NCBI GenBank assembly: GCA_037951105.1
Contig: JBAMJV010009110.1
Span: 1-64,000, forward strand
Direction of reading: 5' to 3'
From: Echinarachnius parma
Taxonomy: Eukaryota > Echinodermata > Echinoidea > Clypeasteroida > Echinarachniidae
Length of the DNA stretch: 64,000 nt
Both the position numbers and the translations under genes were made by a program. Within the stretch, counting starts at the first letter, position 1. The number at the start of each line of letters is the position of its first letter. The notes beneath the pieces are model-generated. The model saw nothing but the letters and a program-made list of their open reading frames with translations. It was not told where the DNA came from and made no database searches. Shown piece after piece: positions 12,549-23,674 of the stretch.

Positions 12549-15500
12549 GAACGTCCGTGAACATACATTAAAATCCATACAACCAAAATTCTACTTAGTT
12601 GTCAAAACAAAAACTATTTCCAAAACTAAGGGTTGAACCACACATAGGTACATTACAGTAGCATTGTGTGGAGACCAACCTTTTCCGCCTGCTGCACTAT
12701 CCAAAACATAAACAATTTTTGTCGGCCGATTTCTTCCTAAATTTACAAGCAAATGCAAACAAACTTTCGTTTATGTGATCCCTAAGTCATATACTTTCAT
12801 AATAATTACCGACTTTGTTGTTTTGAAGATTGCAAAATGTAGAAAAAAAAGGATTATTTCCCGTCTGTTTTCATTACCGATGCATCCTAACACACAGCGG
12901 TCAACAGATGAACCGGTACAGTGTGTGAATAGGCAGTACGGTAATCTCCCGTGTATTACCATATATTGCGTGTAAATGGTCCACCTATGTGGACCATATA
13001 CTTTGTAGATGTGGGTTGAACCCACTGAACACATTCTACAACAATTGTTGGCTAACTACTCCTGCTCGCGGAGTAACATTTTTTTGTATGAAATTATACT
13101 GGATTTCGTCACGGACGTTCTGTCGTCTGTTATCATCACTGCTATAAGCGAATTGCATCCTAGTCATCAATTGCTGGGGTCAGTCTGATGGACTCATAGT
13201 AGGGCCACAATATTTTGCCTATTTGAATACTATCTATCAAATGCAATGTTTGGTTTGGGCCAAAAATTGATCTTCGTGAACGTCCGTGATGAAAACGAAC
13301 GTCCGGCAAGAGTAGACCCAATTACGAATCTGAGGCTGCTTATCTGCACGTAGACACTGGTACAGCAATTTTATCGGGCAAGCAGCTAACCAAGAAGCTA
13401 TATCAGGCATTTTCGAAGCCTTTTGACAACTATTTATAATACGGACGTTCGCTCGGACGTTCGCTCACGGACGTTCGATCATGAACATTGTTCTAATAAT
13501 GTTACCATGTTAAACGCTCACAGCAAGTTGATACCGTTTGATGTTGTTAGTACATTGTTATGTCTCTCATATCCCAGATAGATTTATTTCCTGCAAGTCA
13601 TTTAACTGTACAAACAAACTTGAAATGAAAATGAAAATGAAATGTTGTGCTCACGGACGTTCGTTCGTCATTTATTGCCCCAAAAATCTTAGTAAAAGTT
13701 CAAGTACTGGTACAATTTTTTGACAGCAGGTGCCCCTTGTGTGTGCCTTTCGACCCAGGTCATTGCCAACCACACATGAATATGTTGATTTTTAGTCACC
13801 ATCACGGAGGTTCGTTTTACATTTGATCAACTTGCTTAACTGTTTTGTAATACCACTAGATATTATATTTACTTCCACCTGTGCAGCGTGGACATTGTAT
13901 TATAGGAAGTCAAACCCAAGATTATGATTATGCACAGTCGCAGGCCTCTTAAAATGATTGAATTTATTATGCGATTGTTATTACATTTTATTAAGATATT
14001 CTTTCTAAATAAAATGCAATAACAAACATGTATAATATGTTTAGCGTATAATATTTAGCGTAATGGTTTCTATGTCTAATATTTCTTTATACAAAACATA
14101 ATATACATGTATGATCTAAAAAGGCATTCTTTATGTATTTATTTAAGAAATAAGTTTACGTGTATATTATTTACTTTGCTCATGGCTTTTGGTACCCTCA
14201 GTTTGTTTCATGTTTTGTGAAAATTTATGGCTGGAAACGATAAATATATGTATTTTCAATTAATAAACCATATACGAATTGAATCGAAATACAACATACA
14301 CAATCCAAAATAACTTTTATATATGGGTCTCCCAAAGTCAAAATACATCTCAAATATATATGGCAAGGTTTTGCACATATAAAAATGTGTGATATGCATA
14401 TTAACAAATTATGTTGGCACTTACATTTATTTCTGTAAGGAATTGACTCGAGATTGGACACTTGGGTACCACTATAGGCAATTCGAGAACGTCCGTGAAA
14501 TTAATACGAACGTCCGTGACATTAAGACTCATGTGAGAAACTGTATTCTGGTGACAGGAAAATGGCCTTTATTTTGATTAAACATGTTATTTATGATTGC
14601 GGAAATGTTGTAAAATCATTTATTTACAGAAGTATGGTGGCATTTCTGTTATAGAGTGCCCAACCGAGGAAAGCCGGTGTAAAATTAGGGGTTACGATTT
14701 CCACAGGTCCACTAAGAGTGATAGTTAAGTAGCAGACATTTCATTATAATCAATTCAGATAGCTAAAATCATATCAACTGATAAATTTATATGTTTTATA
14801 TTGGTCTGGAGCCTAGAGGAGATTCAAATAAATGTTGTCATCAATTTCTGTAAGACTGTTCAGGCAGAGAACGTCCGTGAAATGTATGCGAACGTCCGTG
14901 AAATTGCAATTAAAAACAATAATAGTAAGAAAGAGGGACCAGGCGACTTGGAAAATGCTAATATCTGACTAGGATGTATGCATAGTCTCTGGCTTAAATA
15001 TAATAGGAATATATAAAGTATTATCATCATATTGTTCTATAAGCATTAAGTCAATTCCAACCAATAATAGGACTCATTATAACGACCAGGTCCATGTAAA
15101 AACCAAACTATTTAAACAGATTTATTGCAATTTTCAAGTTTGTTTGTATAATGACCCTGTTTTAAAGCCATTTGCGAAGAATAGAAACTCTTTTGGATGA
15201 GATCAGATCATTCTGCCAACATTCTTGTTTCTAGCGAACGTCCGTGAGCGATATGGGAACGTCCGTGATGAAAACTATACTCTCTTTGGTCATGTAATTA
15301 TGCAATATTATGATCTAGACAGCAATTTATCCTATTAACATGCACATTGAAGTGTGTGGTACGGGAATACGAGCGTATATAGATGCGTTCCTAAAATATG
15401 CGGCTAAAGTAAAGCAAAGGTTCTGAATAACACATTAATTTTAAACAACCATAACAATTCAGTAAAAGTTGTATTTTCTATTTGGCAAATAAAACACAAT

Positions 15501-15628
15501 CCTCGTTTGGCATACAGAGAGAAGCAAGTCTTAGAAGTAAATTGTCAAAATATAAGCTGTATGTGACAGAAAATAAATTAGATATATGGGTTCTAAATCT
15601 ATATCTACATAATCCCTCACGGACGTTC
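12549..15628. repeat. Interspersed array of GAACGTCCGTGA (both orientations)
   Basis: About fifteen copies of GAACGTCCGTGA or its complement over 3 kb. Forward starts are 12549, 13278, 14487, 14508, 14869, 14890, 15236 and 15257. Reverse copies start at about 13109, 13441, 13453, 13465, 13651, 13802 (one mismatch) and 15617. Three forward pairs are spaced exactly 21 bp apart. The sequence between copies is AT-rich and otherwise unrelated. It resembles the interiors of 9319-10677 and 19626-20884, so this is probably another element of that kind, but I could not find its terminal inverted repeats. Confidence 0.8.
12625..12765. repeat. Diverged dispersed repeat, related to 23680-23815
   Basis: CCACACATAGGTACATTAC, then GTGTGGAG, CCTGCTGCA, TATCCA and GCAAATGC occur in the same order at 23680-23815 just after ROCO exon 1. 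I read this as two old copies of one repeat. Confidence 0.5.
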
Positions 15629-15908
15629 GCCTTTTGGAGATGGGTTACTTCAACAGTGAATAAAAACGGAACCACATGGAGTTTCCCAGTATAATGGGGT
15701 ATGCCTGGAAGCTAGGATTCCATGCTTTCACATTAGATAGATGTCTTTAAATTAAAAAAATTAATTGAATTTTACCCTGTTGGGGTCGAAAAGTGCACTT
15801 TTCAAAATTCTGACCCATCTATAAAGACTCAAAGTAAATGGTTCACTCAGGTGAACGAGCGTGCCCACGACGAGATAGTCGATAGTATTCCATATGATTT
15901 TGTCTACA

Positions 15909-16440
15909 GGGTCATTCCATGTCAAATCACCCCCAAAAAAGTGAAAATTTTCATCGCACCCCCTTCAAATTTGCTGATATTTGGTATGTATGATATTTCA
16001 ACCTTGAAAAGCGCAAATATTTAAGTTTTAGCCCAATCCGCCCAACGCCGTTTTGGCGCTATGGTCGATTCTTATGGGGGAGTTTTGTAAGAAATGGGCA
16101 TTGCCGTTGGCACCATTTTTCAAATGGCAATTGTCCATTAACCGTTTATGTTGTGATGGTGTCATTGGACTGCAATCCATTTATGCCACTTGTTTTCATG
16201 CATGAGCGAGTTTGGATACGATAACCTTTGACCTTAGTCTTTGACCTTCCGTTTTACCTCGTGGATCAAATAATTTTGAGAATTTGTTTGGCTTAAATGT
16301 TGTCTTGATAATTTCTACAACATATGAAAGAATTGGATTTGGAGATAAATTATTTCTTGTTTTTTTCTACAGCCTTGTTTTAAGTTTGCAAATTTCATGT
16401 AAAATTGAATTATTTTAGACCTACACCCATGTCTAAGAAT
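15909..16440. mobile_element. Partial GGG-ended element (left end)
   Basis: Begins GGGTCATTCCATGTCAAATC, clearly related to the end of 5725-8658. The following sequence (TTTGGTATGTATGATATTTC and beyond) recurs in both arms of the palindrome at 17665-18412. No right end found, so it is truncated. Confidence 0.6.
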
Positions 16441-16540
16441 TCTATAGGGGTGTATTATGTCTGAAAAAGACCTATTAAAAGTCATGATTACAGCCTATTC
16501 ACACCCTGGCTTACCACAGTTAAATAGACCTGCTAATCCC

Positions 16541-16982
16541 CATACAATCGATTGTAAGTTACGATTGATCGTAAGTCAGAAAATTTACGCATTTCAACCA
16601 ATCAGATTTGCGCATCTAGAACACATGATCTGACTTACGATTAATTGCAACTTACAATCGATTGTATCTCTTTCTGCAACGGGGCCCAGGACAGGTTAAA
16701 GGGTTAGTTGAGTTTTGGTAGAGAGGGCGCTACACAAAAAAAAAATGTGTGAGATAATGGAAAACTGAGTGTTAAATTTGAAAGAGCATACAATTTTAAT
16801 GGCAGAATAACTTCATTCGATCAAAATCGGTTCAGGAATGGCTGAAATATTCATAAACATAACCAGCATTTGTAATAAATGTTGGGCCCCACAAGTATAC
16901 GATAATTTTGAACCAGCTGTTAAAATTCGTTTTAAAATACTTCCTCTTTTCAAAAATTGTCAAAAGATGTTTTTTAGATAGT
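16541..16982. repeat. Composite of 163-bp MITE plus truncated TTAA MITE, inverted copy of 29.7-30.1 kb
   Basis: Reads 163-bp-type MITE (ACAATCGATTGTAAGTT...CTTTCTGCAACGGGGCC) then GGACAGG then TTAA (16696-16699) and the start of a TTAA-type MITE. The same joined order, reverse-complemented, occurs at 29670-30116, so the composite moved or was duplicated as one unit. Confidence 0.7.
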
Positions 16983-19070
16983 TGGCTATGGGGATAATAT
17001 TTACTACCGTGCATACGGTGCATCCATGACGATTTATGTACTTCAACTTGTATGATTTATCATTTCGAAAATGAAATTTTTTACATTTAATCATAAAATC
17101 AGCTTCAATCTAGGTATGCATTTGTTGACTTTAGTCTTACTCTTAAGATAGGCTGTTCTTTTATCTCTGTTTGTAGTTCAAATTGTGTCCATGGCATTAG
17201 TAGAGACACGGATTTTCTGCGATCGCGGAAAATCGCGGAATTGACCGTTTGAAACGGGAAAAAAAAAAAAATCATTTTTTTTTTTTTCTTTTTTGGAGCC
17301 CGTTCCGAAAAAAACGAAACCGGGACCCGATGGTGACGGTCGGGAACCAGTGTGACGGACTGAACCAACTCGGCCTTAATCATTAATGAATAAATGTTAA
17401 AGATATTTACTCTCTGCCTCTGGCCTGTGGTAAGTCCTTCCTGATATCAGGCATGACACATTCCCCCCAAATTTTGATGATTTGTGGGTGAAAATCATGA
17501 TTTTACCCTACTCATTGAATTTTGTATGGAGTTCTATGTTTAAACGGAATTTGCAGTTTTTCACATGTACAAAGTCTATGGCCTTTTTTTTAAACGGAAA
17601 ATCAGTGTCCCTACATTAGTATCACTATCAGCATGATCAGGACCATTTACATTATTTTTTACAATACATTCCATGTCAAATCACCCAATGGATTTCATCG
17701 CACCCCCTCCAAATTTGCTAATATTTGGTATGTATGATATTTCAACCTTGAAAAGCTCAAATATTTAAGTTTTAGCCCAATCCGCCCAACGGTTTTGGCG
17801 CTATGGTCGATTCTTATGGGGGAGTTTTGTAAGAAATGGGTGTTGGCACCATTTTTCAAATGGCAATTGTCCGTTAACCGTTGGGTCAATTTATGTTGTG
17901 ATGGTGTCATTGGACTGGGGATGTTATATGCAATCCATTTATGCCATTTGTTTTCATGCATGAGCGAGTTTGGATACGATAACCTTTGACCTTAGTCTTT
18001 GACCTTCCGTTTTATCTCGTGGATCAAATAATTTAGAGAATTGTTTTGCCTTAAATGTTGTCTTGATATAATTTCTACAACATATGAAAGAATTGGAGAT
18101 ATATATTATTTCTTGTTTTTTCTACAGCCTTGTTTTAAGTTTTGCATATAACATCCCCAGTCCAATGACACCATCACAACATAAATTGACATAACGGTTA
18201 ACGGACAATTGCCATTTGAAAAATGGTGCCAACGCCCATTTCTTACAAAACTCCCCCATAAGAATCGACCATAGCGCCAAAACCGTTGGGCGGATTGGGC
18301 TAAAACTTAAATATTTGAGCTTTTCAAGGTTGAAATATCATACATACCAAATATTAGCAAATTTGGAGGGGGTGCGATGAAATCCATTAGGTGATTTGAC
18401 ATGGAATGTATTGTAAAAAATAATGTAAATGGTCCTGATCATGCTGATAGTGATACTAATGTAGGGACACTGATTTTCCGTTTAAAACAAAGGCCTTTTC
18501 CGTTTCAGAAAATCTGGAATTCCGTTTTTACCTGCCTGAAAAACGGAAATTCCGTTTTGCCATAGACTTTGTACATGTGAAAAACTGCAAATTCCGTTTA
18601 CATAGAACTCCATACAAAATTCAATGAGTAGGGTAAAATCATGATTTTCACCCACAAATCATCAAAATTTGGGGGGAATGTGTCATGCCTGATATCAGGA
18701 AGGACTTACCACAGGCCAGAGGCAGAGAGTAAATATCTTTAACATTTATTCATTAATGATTAAGGCTGAGTTGGTTCAGTCCGTCACACTGGTTCCCGAC
18801 CGTCACCATCGGGTCCCGGTTTCGTTTTTTTCGGAACGGGCTCCGAAAAAGAAAAGAAAAAAAAAAAAAAAAAGATTTTTTTTTTTTGTTTTTGTTTTTT
18901 TTTTCCCGCTTCAAACGGTCAATTCCGCGATTTTCCGCGATCGCGGAAAATCCGTGTCTCTACTAATGCCATGGACACAATTTGAACTACAAACAGAGAT
19001 AAAAGAACAGCCTATCTTAAGAGTAAGACTAAAGTCAACAAATGCATACCTAGATTGAAGCTGATTTTAT

Positions 19071-21004
19071 CAGACTTGCCAACCGTTCCGTTTTTAACGG
19101 AATTGTCCCGTTTTTTAAGTTTTTATAGCCATAAAAAACGGAACGTTCCGATTTTTCTTTTTTTTCTTCTCGGATATACATGTACCATCCGATATCTGTC
19201 CGTTTTTTCAATTGTAATCAGCAGGGCAGTGCCATGTTAGTCTACAAACCGCTGTCAAGATGAAAGCCTTCAGATATCTCATCACAAATGATTCTTCTAA
19301 ATTTGGCTCTTACCAGGTTTAATCTATTCATTAATCCTCTTACCATTTGTTATTTGAACATTTTGTTACATGTAAAATACCTTTACTTTAGCAATAGATT
19401 GGCAGGGTTCAACGTGCCATTTTCTGACCGAATCTATAGAATGGGGAAGGGGGAAAAAAAAAAAAAAAAAATAGATATATTTTTTTTATATATTTTTTTT
19501 TTGGTTAACCGAAACCGTGAAAATGAAAACGTTTTTGCCGATGCCGGTCGGTTAACCGTCATGTAACCGTTTCACTACAGCCCTAGTATGCACCAGATTG
19601 CACAATTGTAAGTCCAAAAATGCAAGGGCAAGTCCAAGGAATTTGTTCCCAAGGGGGTGAATTTTCATCTTCACCCAATCAAGTGAAACTTGATGTCATT
19701 TTAAAGCTAAGATATTAAATTTTAATAATTAGGAAACTAAAATTTAAAACGTGTCTCCAGTAAGAAGTAACAATCAAATATATTTGCATGCTATTTAAAT
19801 GAGCGTCACGCGTGGGACATCTGAATTAAAGACAAATCTAATCATATTTAAAATACTTGTAATGATTCTTTACTTATTATTGGCTTGACCTGAAGTCATA
19901 ACATGAAGGAAGTTGGATTATGATTTTCAGCTTGTTATCTCATTTAATATGCAAATTAGACGCGTTCCAAAATCAGCATGTCCCACGCGTTACATTTTCA
20001 CATGTTATTGTTTTGATTTCTCGTTAATTGAGAGGTTTATTTTTTTGAAACTCTACAAAGTTCTAATTTACCTTGGGGGACATCAATAACATAGCAACAA
20101 AAGTTAATGACATTTACCATTTTAGCATAAAATTTTTAAAAACGCAATTATTTCTCATTTTAATCACTGAAAATAAATAGTTTTAGGCCAATAACTGTTT
20201 GACAATGGTGAATAATTTATTTCATAAAAAAAAAGATGTCAAAATGGAAGTTGAAAAACAAAGAAATACATAAGAATTTCCTAAAACAATGAAATACATA
20301 AGGAAAAAATTAGGTTTTGCAACTTTCGTTTTTAAATATTGTTAAGAAATGTCATAAAGAACATTTATGCAAAAAATTAGCATTTTCCAAGCTCAAATAA
20401 TTGAAATATCTATAATAAGATCACATTTGGTGACGGGCCAATAGATGTAAAACGCATGGCAGCAAAATGTCCCACGCGTGACATGTCCCACGCGTGACAA
20501 TGCAAATTTTTTTCAAATCGACCCTGTATGAAATTCCAAAGTTTTGAGATGATGAAATTTCATACATTCGTAGAACACAAGATGCACATTAAGACCATAC
20601 CAAGTATGTTTTGAAATTGTATATAAATTCAGAGGAATTCACATTCAAAGTCAAAGTTTAAAAATACCAACTTTCTCTGGTCCCACGCGTGACGCTAGCA
20701 TAAAGTCGCATAAATTATTATTGCATGGAGGATTTCAATTTTTTTGTTGGTATTTGATAAAACTTGCTACAAAGTATCTAAAATATGAAACAAATTGGAG
20801 TTTCAATATTTCTTATAAGAGTAAGCCCTCTTTTTCGCTCTGATGTCCCACGCGTTATGCCTACGAAATAGCTTGGACTTGCCCGCAAAAGCTCCCTACC
20901 GTGGGAGGGGGGACACCCCCCTCCCACACCCTCCCCCCCTCGGTCGCTCCGCTCCCTCGCAATCGGGTGTTCAGTTTTCTGACTTTCAAATGTTGGCAAG
21001 TATG
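19071..21004. mobile_element. hAT-like insertion in the palindrome arm
   Basis: Ends CAGACTTGCCAAC and, inverted, CATACTTGCCAAC. TTTTAT flanks both sides (19065-19070, 21005-21010) and occurs once at the uninterrupted partner site in the left arm (as ATAAAA at 17093-17098). A 6-bp duplication is exact; 8 bp with two mismatches is possible. The GC-rich right subterminal part (GGGAGGGTGTGGGAGG-type) is shared with 22510-22680. Also contains the end of another hAT-like element near 19500-19590. Confidence 0.75.
19626..20884. mobile_element. GGG-ended transposon carrying six copies of TGTCCCACGCGTGAC
   Basis: Perfect 13-bp terminal inverted repeat GGGCAAGTCCAAG; target duplication GCAA at 19622-19625 and 20885-20888. 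Copies of TGTCCCACGCGTGAC or TGTCCCACGCGTTAC start at 19979, 20468, 20484, 20679 (first base changed) and 20844, with one inverted copy at 19805. A related locus without the insertion reads through near 22630-22650 (inverted). Same size class and end structure as 9319-10677 but a different internal word. No reading frame for a transposase. Confidence 0.83.
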
Positions 21005-21120
21005 TTTTATGATTAAATGTACAAAATTTCATTTTCGAAATGATAAATCATACAAGTTGAAGTACATAAATCGTAATGGATGCACCGTATGCACGGTAGT
21101 AAATATTATCCCCATAGCCA

Positions 21121-22078
21121 TACTAGGCATAGACTTACACACTAAACACCATGATTTCAATCTAAGATAAAATTAAAACGATTGCATGAAGTTTCCTAAT
21201 TTTGTCATGGTAGATCTATGTACTTCTATCAACCGAAATTTTTTTTTAAAATTGATGCAGCGGAAAATTAATAAAATGAGCCTTGAACAAAGAATACATA
21301 TTTTTCAATGGTCTTGTCTAAAGGATTCCAGATCTGCATGCTTTGCACTGAATAATCAACAAAAGTCATTATTTACCAGATCTATTTATCCAGACTTTGG
21401 GCTTATTATGGAAGATAGCATTACCTTAATGCCAAATCCAGCATAAAAATACAGATTATAACTATAAGAACTTAAGTAGTGTTTATGATTTATTTTCTGA
21501 AAACAAATTACGTCATCTTTCCTCTGCCACTTTGCGGAAAAAGTCGAGACGGCTACATTAGACCCGTGCGACCATAAGGTCCATTTGTTTCTCTTGCTGC
21601 TTGGTTTTCCATCGTAAACAAAGAAACCCCGCCCGCAACGTGTGGAGACTGCTTATTATTGCCAAAAACAAGCGGACTCGCGATCTGCAAGCATGCCCGC
21701 CGTATCAGAATTCGGATAGCCTACGCCGTGTCAGAATAAGAATTTGGATACGGTAACTTGCGTGGTGCGGGAAGTTAGCAGGAAATACATGGCAGTCATC
21801 CAGATAGTAGCAACACTTCCGAGACGGATCACGGCTGAGCACTCCTCAGGTTTTTGATTTTCCAAAACTGCAGATTTCTCCTTTTTTTCGACATTTGAAG
21901 AATAATTTGGACCATTTTGGTAAGTTCAAATAATACTTGTATCATTTTTAGGGCCAGTTATGATTGATTTTGCTGCATTTAAGTTCAGAATTTTGCGTGA
22001 AATTTTGACAAAATTTTTTCTGTACTGGCCCTCATTGTTCCCGTACAGGGCAGCATAGCTCTGCTCCGTTACAGTGTG
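21121..22078. other. Non-repeat stretch, possible upstream/promoter region of the ROCO gene
   Basis: 21540-21850 is more GC-rich and not obviously repetitive, and lies about 2 kb before ROCO exon 1, so it could hold a promoter or 5' UTR exon. No TATA box, initiator or convincing donor could be singled out. Speculative. Confidence 0.2.
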
Positions 22079-22338
22079 GTCTAGTCTAGATCTAGATCGA
22101 CAAATCTAGCTCTTTCATGGCCTCTTTGACATTGTTAGTGACATATTTTACTGTCGGCCTATTTTCATGCACGACGATGTTCGCGAGATGTAAAACATTT
22201 CGCAAGGGTAGTATAGGCCTACCTTTTTTTTGTTCGTGTACTTGAAGTTGAAATCGTAAAATATGTCACTAATAATGTTAAAGGACAAAGAGGCCATGAA
22301 AGAGCTAGATTTGTCGATCTAGTCTAGACTAGATCTAA
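22079..22338. mobile_element. Foldback MITE
   Basis: Arms about 22079-22153 and 22258-22338 are inverted copies containing GATCGACAAATCTAGCTCTT and CATGGCCTCTTTGACATT. The loop is the dispersed repeat also found at 2240-2340. A half-copy of the arm is seen near 26140-26190. Confidence 0.7.
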
Positions 22339-22506
22339 TCTAGTCCCATACACACAATTTTATTGTAGCACAGCCACACCACAGTGGCATGATAGAAATT
22401 ACACATTTTGTTTGTGTTTTGAACATTTATACACATTACATTCTTCTTCTTCTTCGGGTTAAACTGCCTCCTTCAATCCTGGAGATTCTTGCAGATTCTT
22501 CTTGAT

Positions 22507-22680
22507 TATTACAGGGTTGCCAACTTTGAGCCAGAGGTGAGAGTGAGACATTGCGAGGGAGCGAAGTGACTGAGCGGGGGAGGGTGTGGGAGGGGGGTGT
22601 GCCCCCTCCCACGGTAGGGAGCTTTAAGCTTTTTCATTTTTGGACTTGAAATTGTGCAATCTGGTGCATACCTAGATAGG
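22507..22680. repeat. End fragment of a hAT-like element related to 19071-21004
   Basis: Begins ACAGGGTTGCCAAC and continues through GCGAGGGAGCGAAGTGAC and GGGAGGGTGTGGGAGGGG; reverse complement of the sequence flanking the 19626-20884 insertion. The opposite end was not found. Confidence 0.6.
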
Positions 22681-22849
22681 GAATTCGGGCTTAAGATTAA
22701 CTGTATCTGGGTTTTTATATATTTTTCACGAAGAAAACAAATAATTGACACACTATTCAATAATAAATCATTTTTCTATAATGATGTGTTAAAGATGAAG
22801 GCCAGTTTTGGAAACGCCCCCCCTATCAAAAAATGAAATGGAAGCTCTT

Positions 22850-23287
22850 ATTACCAATCGTGTGAAAGAATATGTTTTTTATACGGGATGATACAAATTT
22901 TGCCTGGAAACTGCCTACTAATTGATATATTTGGTAAATTATTATATCGATCCGGCCCGGCTAGATATCTCGCCGATGGTCGTATGATTGATATACACAC
23001 GTGCGACGCGTGTAAATCCTATGGCAAATGCGCACATGGTAAATCGCCCAAGCAAATCGCTCGAACGAGCGTACGAATGTGGCCAGCGTAGACGGGTCAA
23101 GCTGACGGTGAATTTAGGCTCAATGTCAGCAGCTTTCATAAACGTTTTTACTGATTTTTCTGCATTTGACGATAGTACGGTTTAGATTTTTCCGCACACA
23201 CTCCTTTTTATGTTATTTCAATAATACTAATCAATCAGTTTGACCAATAAAGCTATTTCCCACTACTGGCCTTTCCCTTTAACAGTT
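22850..23287. repeat. TTAA-type element, second family
   Basis: Right end GGCCTTTCCCTTTAA resembles, inverted, TTAAAGGGAAAGGCCAGTAG at 32955. The interior (CCTATGGCAAATG, GACGGG, GTGAATTTA, CAATGTC) recurs in diverged form at 27165-27400, in intron 2. Left boundary not determined. Confidence 0.5.
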
Positions 23288-23569
23288 ATACTATACATCT
23301 AGGGGCGCAAGCAGCAGCCCCATAGTCCAAGGGTGGGGCCGCCCCCAATTTGCCCTTATTATAGATATCTACTATCTAGAATTAGTGCTTGGAAAATGCT
23401 CACTTAATGTTTCTTTTCATGTTCAGAGCTCTATCAAACATTCAGACATCAGAATTTTCAGAAAAATTGTACAATGTTATTGATTCAGATAGTCTCCAAT
23501 AGGCCTATCCCTTTTGGGAAAAATGTTATGAATGAACTGAGTTTACTTTCAGTTTTAACATTTTTGCAG

Positions 23570-23674
23570 GAACATTCTGTCTTCATGATCTGCTGGACAA
23601 GTTTTCAAGAAAAGTGATGGCAGATCAGGTCAAGGAAATGAAATCTGAAGCTGGTGCCGTAGGAGGAGTTTCAG
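23570..23674 (+). CDS. ROCO gene exon 1 (contains proposed ATG)
   Basis: The exon follows the acceptor atttttgcag and ends TTTCAG|GTATTG, phase 1. The proposed start is ATG at 23617 with G at -3 and +4. It begins [19 protein letters not shown] and joins in frame to exon 2. The frame is also open from 23570 to 23616, so a coding exon further upstream cannot be excluded. The acceptor in front implies at least one upstream exon, perhaps only 5' UTR. Confidence 0.7.

Larger units (their letters stand above)
16983..21120. repeat. Large palindrome (arms about 950 bp) with a transposon in its right arm
   Basis: Left arm 16983-17931 pairs with right arm 18144-19070 plus 21005-21120; loop 17932-18143. 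The right arm is interrupted by 19071-21004. Arms contain homopolymer A/T runs, an inner foldback whose ends read CATTCCATGTCAAATCACC, and a region related to 35790-35860. The open frames on either strand mirror each other and are not genes. Confidence 0.82.

Noticed and set aside
18756..19058. Mirror-image frames MIKAELVQSVTLVPDR at 18756 (+) and 17383 (-)
   Set aside because: Identical because they are the two arms of the palindrome; they include homopolymer Lys/Phe runs and no family likeness.
21540..21850. GC-richer stretch as the ROCO promoter
   Set aside because: Plausible by position only; no core promoter element or strong donor could be identified, so it is kept as a low-confidence note.
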